Origin: an uncultured bacterium
GTDB taxonomy: Bacteria > Planctomycetota > UBA1135 > GCA-002686595
DNA: 46,540 bases
Reading direction: 5' to 3'
NCBI GenBank assembly: GCA_902826945.1
Contig: CADEGS010000010.1
Location: 1 to 46,540, forward strand
Both the position numbers and the translations under genes were made by a program. The notes below the pieces were generated by a model that was not told the DNA's origin, did not search any database, and saw only the letters and a list, made by a program, of their open reading frames with translations. This document shows, in pieces, positions 29,255 through 37,744 of the stretch (its first letter is position 1; each line of letters opens with the position of its first letter).

Positions 29255-31428
29255 GGCCGCTCCAGGTGCAGCCCGAAGACGCGCGCCAGGAACGCCCAGT
29301 GGTCGGCCGCGTCGTCCACCTGCAGCGCGATCGGCTTGCCGCCGCCGTGCCCGGCGCGCGTCTCGGTGCGCAGGAGGATCGGCGCGTCGCCCGCCTGGGC
29401 GGCCTGCAGCGCGGCCGCGAACTTGTAGCTGTGCGCGGGCACCACGCGGTCGTCGTGGTCGCCGGTCGAGAGCAGGGTAGGGGGGTAGCGCGTGCCCGCG
29501 CGCACGTTGTGCAGCGGCGAGTAGGCGTGGAGCGCGCGGAACTCGCCCTGGTCGTCCGCCGTGCCGTAGTCGCCGGCCCAGGCCCAGCCGATCGTGAACA
29601 GGTGGTAGCGCAGCATGTCGAGCACGCCGACGTCGGCCAGCGCGGCGCCGAAGAGCTCGGGGCTCTGCGTCAGGCAGGCGCCCACGAGCAGGCCGCCGTT
29701 CGAGCGGCCGCCGATCGCCAGGCGCTCGGGGCGCGTGAGGCCCTCGCGCACGAGCTGGCGCGCCACGGCCTGGAAGTCGTCGAAGACGTTCTGCTTCGCG
29801 AGCTTCGTGCCGGCGCGGTGCCAGGCCTCGCCGAACTCGCCCCCGCCGCGCAGGTTGGCGACGGCGAGCACGCCGCCGAGCTCGAGCCAGACCAGGTTGG
29901 CCGGCGAGAAGAACGGCGTCACCGGCACGCAGAAGCCGCCGTAGCCGTACAGGTAGGCCGGCGCGCTGCCGTCGCGCACCAGGTCGCGGCGGTGCGTCAG
30001 GAACACCGGCACGCGCGTTCCATCAGGGCTCGTGCAGAGCTCCTGCGCGGTGACGTAGGGCGCGGGGTCGAACGCGAGCGCGGGCACGTGCACCGCTTCC
30101 GTCGCGCCGCGCGCGAGGTCGTGGCGGTAGACCGAGGGCGCCTGCAGGAAGCTCTCGTACGAGAAGTGGAAGAGCGGGTCTTCCCAGCTCCCCTCGAAGC
30201 TCGCCACCGTGCCGGCGCCGGGCAGCTCCAGCTCGCCCACGGCCGTCCCGTCGGTGCGGAAGACGCCGACGCGCGCGCGGCAGTCGTGCAGCCACGAGAC
30301 GATCAGGTGGCCGCCGAAGCCCTTGGCCACGCGCAGCGCGTCCTGGCCCTCGGGCACGACCTCGCGCCAGCGCTCGCGGCGCGGGTCGTCGAGGTCGATG
30401 GCGACGACGCGCCCGCGCGGCGCGCCGAGGTCGGTGAAGGCCCACAGCGTGCGCCCGTCGTCGGCCACGTAGGCGAACTGCGCGTCGAAGCGGTCGCCGG
30501 TGAGGTTCTGCGGCGGGCCCGCGGCGCGCCCGCGCGCGTCGAGCGGCACGCGCAGGATCTCCGAGTTGCGCGTCGCGGCGTCGAAGCGCAGCACGAAGAG
30601 CGCCTCGCCGCCGCTCGCGACCTCCACGCCCTGCGAGCGCCCCGGCGCGGAAGGCCGCGGCACGACGACGACGTCCGCGCGCTCGTCGGTGCCGATCTCG
30701 TGGAAGGCGATGTCGGGCGGCGGGCTCGCGCCGAGCGCGTCCCCGTCCGCGGGCGCGTCGGTGCGCGGGTAGTAGAAGCCCGCGCCGTTCGCCGCCCAGC
30801 GCAGGTCGCCGAACTTGTTGCCCGTGATCTCGTCGGGGAGCGGCGCGCCGCTCGCCGCCTCGCGCACCTGGAACACGCGCCAGTCCGAGCCGCCGTCGGA
30901 GAAGCCGCAGGCGACCAGCTCGCCGTCGCGGCTCGGGTAGACCTCGATCAGCGCCAGGGTTCCGTCGTCGGAGAGCCCGTTCGGGTCCACCACGACGCGC
31001 CCGCCGCGCGGCACGTCGCCGTCGGCGACGTAGAGCACGCCCTGGTTCTGGCTGCCGTCGTTGCGGCGGTAGAACGTGCGCCCGGCGCTGCGCAGCGGGA
31101 GCTCCAGCCGCGGGTACGCCCACAGCTCGACCAGCCGCGCGCGCAGCGCCTCGCGCTCGGGCGTGTCGAGCCAGCCGTCGGCGAGCGCGTTCTGCGCCGC
31201 GACCCACGCCCGCGTCTCCGGCGCGTCCATCGCCTCGAGCCAGCGGTAGGGATCGGCCACGCGCACGCCGTGCAGCTCCTCGACCAGCGCGCCGCGCGGC
31301 GTCTCGGGATAGACGAGCGCGGGCGCGGCGGCCGCCGGAGAGCGCTCCGGCCCCGCGCGGCAAGCCAGCGCCAGCGCCAGGAGCGCGGCGAGCTGCGTGC
31401 GGGAGGGAGCGCGCGGCGGGCGGAGCAT
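29251..31428 (-). CDS. Prolyl oligopeptidase family serine peptidase, lipoprotein
   Basis: 725 residues. An N-terminal signal ends in LALAC, a lipobox with Cys at about 23. The beta-propeller (about 70-440) gates a C-terminal alpha/beta hydrolase. The catalytic Ser is about 576 in GGRSNGG, the Asp in GDHDDRVVP near 659, and the His near 694 in AGHGGGK. It cleaves short proline-containing peptides outside the cytoplasm. A CTACAAT -10-like site lies eight bases before the ATG with no Shine-Dalgarno, so it probably heads the two-gene unit with the lipoprotein. Confidence 0.94.
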   Translation of the reverse strand: MLRPPRAPSRTQLAALLALALACRAGPERSPAAAAPALVYPETPRGALVEELHGVRVADPYRWLEAMDAPETRAWVAAQNALADGWLDTPEREALRARLVELWAYPRLELPLRSAGRTFYRRNDGSQNQGVLYVADGDVPRGGRVVVDPNGLSDDGTLALIEVYPSRDGELVACGFSDGGSDWRVFQVREAASGAPLPDEITGNKFGDLRWAANGAGFYYPRTDAPADGDALGASPPPDIAFHEIGTDERADVVVVPRPSAPGRSQGVEVASGGEALFVLRFDAATRNSEILRVPLDARGRAAGPPQNLTGDRFDAQFAYVADDGRTLWAFTDLGAPRGRVVAIDLDDPRRERWREVVPEGQDALRVAKGFGGHLIVSWLHDCRARVGVFRTDGTAVGELELPGAGTVASFEGSWEDPLFHFSYESFLQAPSVYRHDLARGATEAVHVPALAFDPAPYVTAQELCTSPDGTRVPVFLTHRRDLVRDGSAPAYLYGYGGFCVPVTPFFSPANLVWLELGGVLAVANLRGGGEFGEAWHRAGTKLAKQNVFDDFQAVARQLVREGLTRPERLAIGGRSNGGLLVGACLTQSPELFGAALADVGVLDMLRYHLFTIGWAWAGDYGTADDQGEFRALHAYSPLHNVRAGTRYPPTLLSTGDHDDRVVPAHSYKFAAALQAAQAGDAPILLRTETRAGHGGGKPIALQVDDAADHWAFLARVFGLHLERP

Positions 31429-31436
31429 CGCGTCGG

Positions 31437-31442
31437 ATTGTA
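31437..31442 (-). promoter_or_regulatory. Putative -10 (TACAAT) of the prolyl oligopeptidase unit
   Basis: GCTACAAT, close to the sigma-70 consensus, ends eight bases before the ATG. No Shine-Dalgarno follows; the leader would be about one base. Confidence 0.5.
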
Positions 31443-31489
31443 GCGGGGCCGCGCGCAGGCGGTCGGTGGCCCGCGCCGGAGAGCCGCCG

Positions 31490-32548
31490 CTAGCGGCGCG
31501 CCTCGAGCGCGGCGACGAGCGCCTCGACCTTCGCGTCGAGCGCCTCGCCGCGCAGGCCCTCGGCGACGATCCTGCCCTCGGCGTCGAGCACGAAGACCGT
31601 CGGCCAGCTCCGCACGCGGTAGAGGTCGGAGACCGGCGTCGCGCCGCCCTGGAAGACGACCGGCCAGGTGACGCCGAGCTCGGCGGCCTTGGCGCGGAAG
31701 ACCGGCTCCTCGTCGAAGCAGTCCACGGCGAGGAGCGCGAACGGGCGGCCCTGCATGCGCTGCGCGAGCGCGCGCAGACGGGGGATCTCCCCCACGCAGG
31801 GGCCGCACCAGAAGCCGAAGAAGTCGATCACGACGACCTTGCCGCGCGCGTCGGCCAGGCGCAGCGGCTCGCCGTCCACCGACGCGCCCTCGAAGGCGGG
31901 CGCGACGCAGCCGGGCGAGAGGCGCTCGACGCGGAAGATCTGGTCGTCCGCGCGCTGGCCGACCTCCTGGCCGGCGAAGGCCTCGGCGATCGCGCGCAGG
32001 AGCTCGAGGCCCTCCGCGCGCCGCCCCGCGTCGGCAGAGGCGGAGAGCAGCGTCCCCAGGCACGTCGCCACGGTCGCGCGCGAGGCGTCGTCAGGGGCGC
32101 GGGCGAGCGCCTCGCGCAGCACCTCGATCGACGCGCTCGCGTCGAGCTCGACGGCGTAGCTCTCGAGCAGCTCGCACACCGCCGCGAGGACGGCGGGGTC
32201 CTCGCCGGCGGCGGCGACCGCGTCGCGCGCGACCTGCTCGCCGCGCTGGCCGGCGTTGACCGCGTTCGCGACCAGCCAGGTCCAGGCCGGGCCCGCCCCG
32301 GCGTCGGCCAGCGCGCGGAAGCGCGTCCAGTACGCGCGGGCCGGGTGCTCGCGGAGGAGCGCGGCCTGCTCCGCGGGCGCCGCGTCGCGCACCCGCTCGT
32401 ACCAGGCGTGCTGCTCCAGGTCGTACGCCTTGCGCAGGGACGCGAGCGCGTCGGCCGGCGCGGCCTGCTCCGCGCGCGGGGCGCTCCGCGGCGGCGGCGT
32501 CGGGCCGGGCGCACCGGCCAGAGCCAGGATCGGAAGCAGAGAAAGCAC
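31490..32548 (-). CDS. TlpA-like thioredoxin-fold protein with helical N-terminal domain
   Basis: 352 residues. A short hydrophobic N terminus (LSLLPILALAGA) suggests export. About 30-200 is helical, with a repeat-like Ala/Leu/Glu pattern. The C-terminal thioredoxin domain has FFGFWCGPCVGE with the redox pair Cys248/Cys251 and the cis-Pro motif SWPTVFVLD. It is a reductase or thiol-peroxidase-like protein acting outside the cytoplasm. The GTG start is set by AAGGAG six bases upstream, and the transcript probably starts at a CTACGCT box (32620-32615) with a leader of about 60 bases. Confidence 0.88.
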   Translation of the reverse strand: MLSLLPILALAGAPGPTPPPRSAPRAEQAAPADALASLRKAYDLEQHAWYERVRDAAPAEQAALLREHPARAYWTRFRALADAGAGPAWTWLVANAVNAGQRGEQVARDAVAAAGEDPAVLAAVCELLESYAVELDASASIEVLREALARAPDDASRATVATCLGTLLSASADAGRRAEGLELLRAIAEAFAGQEVGQRADDQIFRVERLSPGCVAPAFEGASVDGEPLRLADARGKVVVIDFFGFWCGPCVGEIPRLRALAQRMQGRPFALLAVDCFDEEPVFRAKAAELGVTWPVVFQGGATPVSDLYRVRSWPTVFVLDAEGRIVAEGLRGEALDAKVEALVAALEARR

Positions 32549-32614
32549 GGCGGGCTCCTTCGCCCGGGGGCGAGGCCAGGGGGGCGGCTGGGGTCGGCCG
32601 CCCCGACGCGCGCC

Positions 32615-32620
32615 AGCGTA
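32615..32620 (-). promoter_or_regulatory. Putative -10 (TACGCT) of the TlpA-like gene
   Basis: GCTACGCT, 66 bases before the GTG start. Unlike the leaderless cases, this gene carries a strong AAGGAG site, in keeping with a real leader. Confidence 0.4.
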
Positions 32621-32694
32621 GCGCGCGCCCGCCCCGCGTCGAGGTCGACGATGGAGCGGACGAGCGCCGGCGTCGCGCCGACGTGAGCCGTTTC

Positions 32695-32713
32695 CGCGGG
32701 CATGGTTCCCGCG
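32695..32713 (-). terminator. Hairpin after the DUF2071 gene
   Basis: CGCGGG (32695-32700), a seven-base loop, CCCGCG (32708-32713), placed right after the minus-strand stop codon at 32716-32718. No T tract; terminator judged from position and stem. Confidence 0.4.
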
Positions 32714-32715
32714 CG

Positions 32716-33498
32716 TCAGACCCGCACGCGCCGCGGCCGCCAGACGCACACGTCGAGCCGGCGCGCGAAGTGCAGGAGCGGCTCGCCCGCGAGCGCGAGG
32801 CCGAGCGGCTCCGCCATCGTGTTCGTCGCCAGGCGCGCGGTCGCGGGCTGCAGCGGCCAGGGGGGGTGGTGGATGTCGGCGCGGACGAGCGCGCGGCCGC
32901 GGCGCGCGAAGAGGCAGTAGCGCTCGGTCAGCCAGTGCGCGAGCGAGCCCGGCGCGGCGCGCTCGGGCCGTCCGGCGGGGGCGTACGTGCCCTCGAGGGC
33001 GGCCGGCGCGGCGCCGCGGTGCGTGCGGCGCGAGGCGTAGCGGACGGCCTCCCCGTCCGTTTCGCAGCGCATGCACGCGCGGAAGTAGGGCAGCGCGAAC
33101 CACGCGCGCGCGCCGCGCACGGCGAGCGCGCTCGACGCGTCGAGGCTGAAGAACCACACGCCGCCGACACCCTCCGCGCGCACGTAGGTGCGCACGTTCA
33201 GCTCGGGGAAGGCCGCCGCGCCCGGCACGCGCGGCAGGCCGCGCAGGCGCACGTCGCTCATGCGGAAGGGCACGACGCCCAGCCACGCGCGGCCCTCGAA
33301 GGTGTCGAGCGCGAGGCCGGCGGGCAGGAGCGGCGCCAGCCGCTCGGGCGCGAGCGGCCAGTGCGCGAAGAGCAGGTCGTGCCAGCGCTGGAAGAGGATC
33401 CACGGCCCCGGCGGCAGCGGCCACGGACGGTGGTCCGCGGCCGCCAGCACCTCGCGCGGCCGGAGCCCGCGCGCGTCCGGCTGCGCGCCCGCGCTCAC
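32716..33498 (-). CDS. DUF2071 (YqjF-like) protein
   Basis: 260 residues. The opening half fits DUF2071: QRWHDLLFAHWPLAPERLAPLLP, then WLGVVPFRMSDVRLRG, ELNVRTYVRAEG and a GVWFFSLDASS strand. The fold resembles acetoacetate decarboxylase and the role is unknown. The GTG start overlaps the TPR gene stop (GTGA). It is the last of the four genes led by the sigma factor at 37562. Confidence 0.85.
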   Translation of the reverse strand: MSAGAQPDARGLRPREVLAAADHRPWPLPPGPWILFQRWHDLLFAHWPLAPERLAPLLPAGLALDTFEGRAWLGVVPFRMSDVRLRGLPRVPGAAAFPELNVRTYVRAEGVGGVWFFSLDASSALAVRGARAWFALPYFRACMRCETDGEAVRYASRRTHRGAAPAALEGTYAPAGRPERAAPGSLAHWLTERYCLFARRGRALVRADIHHPPWPLQPATARLATNTMAEPLGLALAGEPLLHFARRLDVCVWRPRRVRV

Positions 33499-34412
33499 TC
33501 GTTCAGGCGGATCTGCTCGCGCAGCATCTCGTTGTCGGGGAAGAGCGCCAGCCCGCGGCGCCAGGCGTCGAGGGCGGCCTTCGCGTCGCCCTTGCGCTGG
33601 TACATGTTGCCGAGGAAGAAGTAGGTCTGCGCGAACTGCGGCTTGGCGGCCTGGCGCTCCTGCTGCTCGACCAGCGTCTCGAACTGGTGCAGCGACTCGC
33701 CCATCTTGCCCATGAACTCGGGCCAGTTGGAGAGCGCCACCGCCTTCTGGAAGCGCGCCTCCCAGTGCTCGGGGTCGGCCTCGAGCGCGCGGTCGAAGGC
33801 CTGGTCGGCGAGGTTGCCGTACTTGCCCGCGAGCGGTCCGCCGCCGACCTCGAAGATCTTCTGGATGTAGGCCTCGCCGAGCTCGGCCTGCACGTCGGGG
33901 TTGCGCGGGCTCGCCTCGGCCAGGCGCTCGAACTCGGCCAGCACGTCGTCCATGCGGCCCGCGTCGCGGATCGCCTGCCACAGCTCCTGGCCCTCGAAGC
34001 CGCCCTGGTCGCCGTCGCGCAGCATCTCCATCAGGTCGGCGACGGGCGCGGCGCCGATGCCTTCCACGCGCTCGCGCTGCTCCGTCCGCGCGAGCGAGCG
34101 CGCCGCCCCGCCCTCCTGGCGCGCGAGCACGGCAGCGACGGCAGCCTCGAGCGCCTCCTGCGAGGGCTCGGGCGCGCGCGCGGACGGCTGCGCGGGGGAG
34201 GCGAGCGGCTGGGCGGCCAGGCGCTGGTCGAGCGCGACCACGCGCGTGCGCAGCTCGCCGAGCGTGCGCTCGAGCGCGGCGACCTGCGCCGCCGCGCCGG
34301 AGTCGGCCGACGCCTCGCGCGCGGGGGGAGCGTCGAGCGCCGTGGCGTGGATCCAGGCGCCGGCGAGGCCGCCGAGCAGGCCACAGGACAGGGGCAGGAG
34401 AGCGTTCTTCAT
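33495..34412 (-). CDS. Membrane-anchored TPR protein
   Basis: 305 residues. One N-terminal membrane helix (about 4-24), a coiled-coil-like stretch (about 42-65), then about three TPR-like units (from about 155, including the WEARFQKAVALSNWPEF and FAQTYFFLGNMYQRKGDAKAALDAWRRGLALFPDN region). TPRs bind proteins, so it may scaffold an envelope complex. Its start lies 19 bases after the stop of the repeat protein upstream. Confidence 0.86.
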   Translation of the reverse strand: MKNALLPLSCGLLGGLAGAWIHATALDAPPAREASADSGAAAQVAALERTLGELRTRVVALDQRLAAQPLASPAQPSARAPEPSQEALEAAVAAVLARQEGGAARSLARTEQRERVEGIGAAPVADLMEMLRDGDQGGFEGQELWQAIRDAGRMDDVLAEFERLAEASPRNPDVQAELGEAYIQKIFEVGGGPLAGKYGNLADQAFDRALEADPEHWEARFQKAVALSNWPEFMGKMGESLHQFETLVEQQERQAAKPQFAQTYFFLGNMYQRKGDAKAALDAWRRGLALFPDNEMLREQIRLNE

Positions 34413-34431
34413 GGCATCGGGAGTGGGGTGG

Positions 34432-36960
34432 TCACCGGCCCGGATCGGGCAGGCGGATCGTGACGGCCTCGCGCCGGCCGGGCCGGCACTCGAGCGGCGC
34501 GCGCGCCTCGCGACCGGCGAGCGCGACGCACACGGTGAAGCGGCCGGGGCGCACGCCCTGCGCGACGTGCACGCCGTCGGCGTCGGTCAGCGGCCGGCGG
34601 TCGAAGGAGAAGCGCCGGCCGCGCTCGTCCTCGAGCTCGACCATGGCGCCGGGCACGGGCGCGCCGGAGGCGTCGAGCACGCGCACCTCGACCGTCGCGC
34701 CCGGGCCGTGGCGGAAGACGAGCGCGTGCGGCGGGGCGCCCTCGACGAGGTCGAAGGGCTCGGCGGCCTCGAAGCCGAGCGCGTCGCCCGTCGCGTACGC
34801 GGTCAGCGCGTAGCGTCCCTCGGGCAGCCCGCGCAGCGCGTACGAGCCGTCCGCGTCGGAGCGCGCGAAGCCGGCGAAGAGGCGCCGCCCGTCCTCCAGG
34901 CGCTCGAGCACGAGCACCGTGTCGGCCGGCTCGTCGGTCGTCTCGCGCAGCGTGCGGCCGACCACCGCGCCGGTCCCCTGGCGCAGGTCGAGCGTGACCT
35001 CCGGCCAGGCGGGCACGTCGATGCGCGCGATCAGCACGAGCCAGCGGCCGAAGGCGTCCACCTCGAGCAGCGAGGCCCGCCCCGGCGCGACGGACTCGAA
35101 CGCGTAGCGCCCGCCCGCGTCGCTCGTCGTCGCGATCCAGTCGCTCTCCGGCGCCGTCGCGTCGTCGGCGATCAGCGTCAGGTTGCGCTGCGCGACCGGC
35201 GCGCCGTCGGAGCGCTCGATGCGCCCGACCAGGCGCGTGCCCTCCGGGCGGTCGGGGAAGTCGAGGCGCGTCGTGCGGCCGGCCTCGATCTCGACCGGGC
35301 GCACCTTCGGCGGCTCGCGGAAGTCGCCCAGGAAGACCGCCAGGAGCTGGCCCGGCGGCAGGTCGCCGACGGCGTAGCGGCCCTCGGCGTCCGTGCGCGC
35401 CTGCGCGAAGGCCGAGCGCGGCGTGCGCGCGTCGTTCATCAGCGTGACGATCAGATAGGCGTCGGCGAAGGCGGTGCCGTCCGGCCGGCGCGCGCGTCCC
35501 TCCAGGCGCCCGCCCGCGCCGAGCAGGCGCGTGCCGGCGTCGGTCGTCCCGCCCTCGGCGACGGCCACCTCGAACCAGGCCGGCGCGTAGCCGGGGCGCG
35601 TGACGCGCAGCGCGTGCGTGCCGGCGCTCGCGTGCGCGAGCGTGAAGCTCCCGTCGGCGCCGCTCCGCGCGCGGATCGCGAGCCACTCGGGCGGCTCGTC
35701 CAGCGCCAGCGGCAGGCCGTAGGCGGGCGCGTCGCGCTCGCTCAGGACGAGCGCGCCCGGGAGCGGGCTGCCGGTAGCCGCGTCCACGACGTGGCCGCGC
35801 ACCGTCCCGCCGCGCGCCAGCGACACCGCGCCGAGCGCGACGTCCTCTGCGAGGTCGTGCAGGCCGAGCGCGGCCGGCGCGTGCCCCGGCGCGTGCACGA
35901 AGACCAGGGCGCGGCCGCGCGCGGGCGCCTCCCAGCGGAAGCTCCCGTCGGGCGCGTCGAAGGCGCGCACGACGGGCTCTTCGACCTCGTTCCCGACCTG
36001 CTCGTCCAGGACCAGCACGCGGAACGAGCGGATCGGCTCGCCGCTCTGCGCGTCGCGCACCGCGCCGGCGAGGGCGGGCGCGCCCGGGCGCTCGGGGCCG
36101 GCGGCGCCGGGGCCCTCGGCGCTCGCGAGCGTGCGCCGGCCGCCGGCCGCGAGCGGCGCGCCGGCCGTCTCGGGCGCGGCGAGCGGGTAGAGCGCGAGCG
36201 CCGCGCCGGCGGCGAGCGCGCCCTCCTCGCGCGAGCCGTCCGGGCCGGCGCGCTCGTAGCGCGCGCGACCGCGCACGAGCCGCGCTTCTCCGGCGCCTTC
36301 GCGCAGCGCGAGCTCCAGCCGGCCCTCGTCGAGGCGCACGGCGGCGCGCCCGTTCGCCAGGCGCCAGGCGCGCGGCGAGGCGGAGCGCTCGGCGGCGACC
36401 TCGCCCTCGAGCCGCACGTCGAGCGTCTCCCCGTCGAGCGCGATCGACGCGCGCGTGGACGCGGCGAGCTCCAGCGAGCCCTCCGGCGCGACGACGCGCA
36501 GCCCGCGGCCGGCGGGCGTCACGACCAGGGCGCCGGGCGGCGCGAGCGCGAGGCCCTCGGGGCCCTCCGCGCACGCCTGCCAGCTTCCGCCGTCCAGGCC
36601 GCGCAGCGCGACCGCGCCGCGCGCGAGCAGGCCGTCGAGCGTCGTCGCGCGCGGCGCGCCGGGCCGGTCGAGGAGCCGGGGCAGCGCGAGCGCGAGCGCG
36701 ACCGCCGCCGCGGCCAGGAGCGAGGGGCGCACGCGCCACGCGCGCGGCCGCGCGCCGCGCGCGAGCGGGTCGGCCCATTCCACGATCGCCGCCGCGCCGC
36801 GCGCGCGGCGCCGCGCCAGCTCGCGCGCCGCGGCGCGCCACGTCCCCTCGAGCTCCGCGCGGAAGGCCGGCCGCGGCAGCACGGGCACCCAGGCGCGCTG
36901 CAGGAGGCGCGCGAGGTTCCGGTCGAGCACGCCGGCGTCGGGCTCGCGCCGTGCGCTCAC
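34432..36960 (-). CDS. Anchored FecR-like/carboxypeptidase-regulatory repeat protein
   Basis: 842 residues from a GTG start overlapping the sigma factor stop (GTGA), with GGAGG six bases upstream. A cytoplasmic N-terminal 78, one membrane helix (about 79-96), a beta-rich FecR-like region (about 100-250), then several carboxypeptidase-regulatory/CNA-B-like beta-sandwich repeats of about 90 residues (units such as LEGRARRPDGTAFADAYLIV and VVGRTLRETTDEPADTVLVL, each followed by a D-A-x-G-x-Y/F strand). The cytoplasmic part may hold the sigma factor, giving a cell-surface signalling arrangement. Confidence 0.82.
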   Translation of the reverse strand: MSARREPDAGVLDRNLARLLQRAWVPVLPRPAFRAELEGTWRAAARELARRRARGAAAIVEWADPLARGARPRAWRVRPSLLAAAAVALALALPRLLDRPGAPRATTLDGLLARGAVALRGLDGGSWQACAEGPEGLALAPPGALVVTPAGRGLRVVAPEGSLELAASTRASIALDGETLDVRLEGEVAAERSASPRAWRLANGRAAVRLDEGRLELALREGAGEARLVRGRARYERAGPDGSREEGALAAGAALALYPLAAPETAGAPLAAGGRRTLASAEGPGAAGPERPGAPALAGAVRDAQSGEPIRSFRVLVLDEQVGNEVEEPVVRAFDAPDGSFRWEAPARGRALVFVHAPGHAPAALGLHDLAEDVALGAVSLARGGTVRGHVVDAATGSPLPGALVLSERDAPAYGLPLALDEPPEWLAIRARSGADGSFTLAHASAGTHALRVTRPGYAPAWFEVAVAEGGTTDAGTRLLGAGGRLEGRARRPDGTAFADAYLIVTLMNDARTPRSAFAQARTDAEGRYAVGDLPPGQLLAVFLGDFREPPKVRPVEIEAGRTTRLDFPDRPEGTRLVGRIERSDGAPVAQRNLTLIADDATAPESDWIATTSDAGGRYAFESVAPGRASLLEVDAFGRWLVLIARIDVPAWPEVTLDLRQGTGAVVGRTLRETTDEPADTVLVLERLEDGRRLFAGFARSDADGSYALRGLPEGRYALTAYATGDALGFEAAEPFDLVEGAPPHALVFRHGPGATVEVRVLDASGAPVPGAMVELEDERGRRFSFDRRPLTDADGVHVAQGVRPGRFTVCVALAGREARAPLECRPGRREAVTIRLPDPGR

Positions 36961-37562
36961 GGGAGGCCTCCGCGCCGGCGCGCCAGGAGCTCGAACACGC
37001 GCGCGAAGGCGAGCCGCGCGCGGTGCAGGGTGGACTCGACGGCCTTCGTGCTCTTGCCCTCGCGCGCCGCCGTCTCGGCCGCGCTGCGCCCCTCGACGTA
37101 CTTGTCCACCAGCGCCCGGCGGTGCTCGGGCGAGAGCGAGGAGAGCGTCGCGCCGACCAGGTCCTGCGTCTCCTGGCGCTCGAGCACCCAGTCGGGCAGC
37201 GGCTCGCGCTCGACCTCGGCCAGGATCGCGTCGATCTCGGGGTCGGCCTGCGCCAGCAGGTCCTCCATCGACAGCGTGCGGCGCGCGCGGCGCGCGCTGC
37301 GGATCTTGTTCTTGGCGATCCCGCACAGCCAGGTGTGCAGGCTCGAGCGCCCGTCGAAGGCGGAGAGCCGCTCGAGCGCGACGAGCAGCGTGTCCTGCAC
37401 GACGTCCTCCGCCCGCTCGCGGTCGGCGCCGACGCGGTAGTGGACGAACTCGTAGAGCGCGTCGAGGTGCTCGCGGAAGAAGGCCTCGGCCGCCTGCTCG
37501 TCGCCGGCCAGGATGCGGCGCGAGAGCAGGAAGTCGGGCGAGGCGTCGGGGCGGGGCTGCAC
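36957..37562 (-). CDS. ECF-type RNA polymerase sigma factor
   Basis: 201 residues. Region 2 about 25-85 (FFREHLDALYEFVHYRV, AEDVVQDTLLVALERLSAF, SLHTWLCGIAKNKIRSARR), region 4 about 140-190 (LSPEHRRALVDKYVEGRSAAETAAREGKSTKAVESTLHRARLAFARV region, helix-turn-helix). The start is the GTG at 37562, with GGAG nine bases upstream; no ATG lies in a sensible place. First gene of the four-gene unit, coupled to the anchored repeat protein. Confidence 0.88.
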   Translation of the reverse strand: MQPRPDASPDFLLSRRILAGDEQAAEAFFREHLDALYEFVHYRVGADRERAEDVVQDTLLVALERLSAFDGRSSLHTWLCGIAKNKIRSARRARRTLSMEDLLAQADPEIDAILAEVEREPLPDWVLERQETQDLVGATLSSLSPEHRRALVDKYVEGRSAAETAAREGKSTKAVESTLHRARLAFARVFELLARRRGGLP

Positions 37563-37702
37563 GGGGGGAGGCTCCGGCTCCTTGGTGAGCCCACGGTGGG
37601 GATCCCTTCGCGCCTTCGCGAGGAAATCCGGCGGCGGGGGGCCGCGGGAAGGGCAGCGGCCCCCGCGCCCGCCCGTCCCGGCGCGGGTGGTCCGCGCCGG
37701 CG

Positions 37703-37721
37703 GGCGGCCTCGGGGGCCGCC
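37703..37721. terminator. GC-rich hairpin behind the GH20 gene
   Basis: GGCGGCC / GGCCGCC stem (seven pairs, 37703-37709 with 37715-37721) with a five-base loop, in the 182-base gap between the GH20 stop and the sigma start. No T tract. The rest of the gap (37563-37702) shows no promoter I can defend for the sigma gene. Confidence 0.35.
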
Positions 37722-37744
37722 GGATGATTCCCCTGCGCTCGCTC

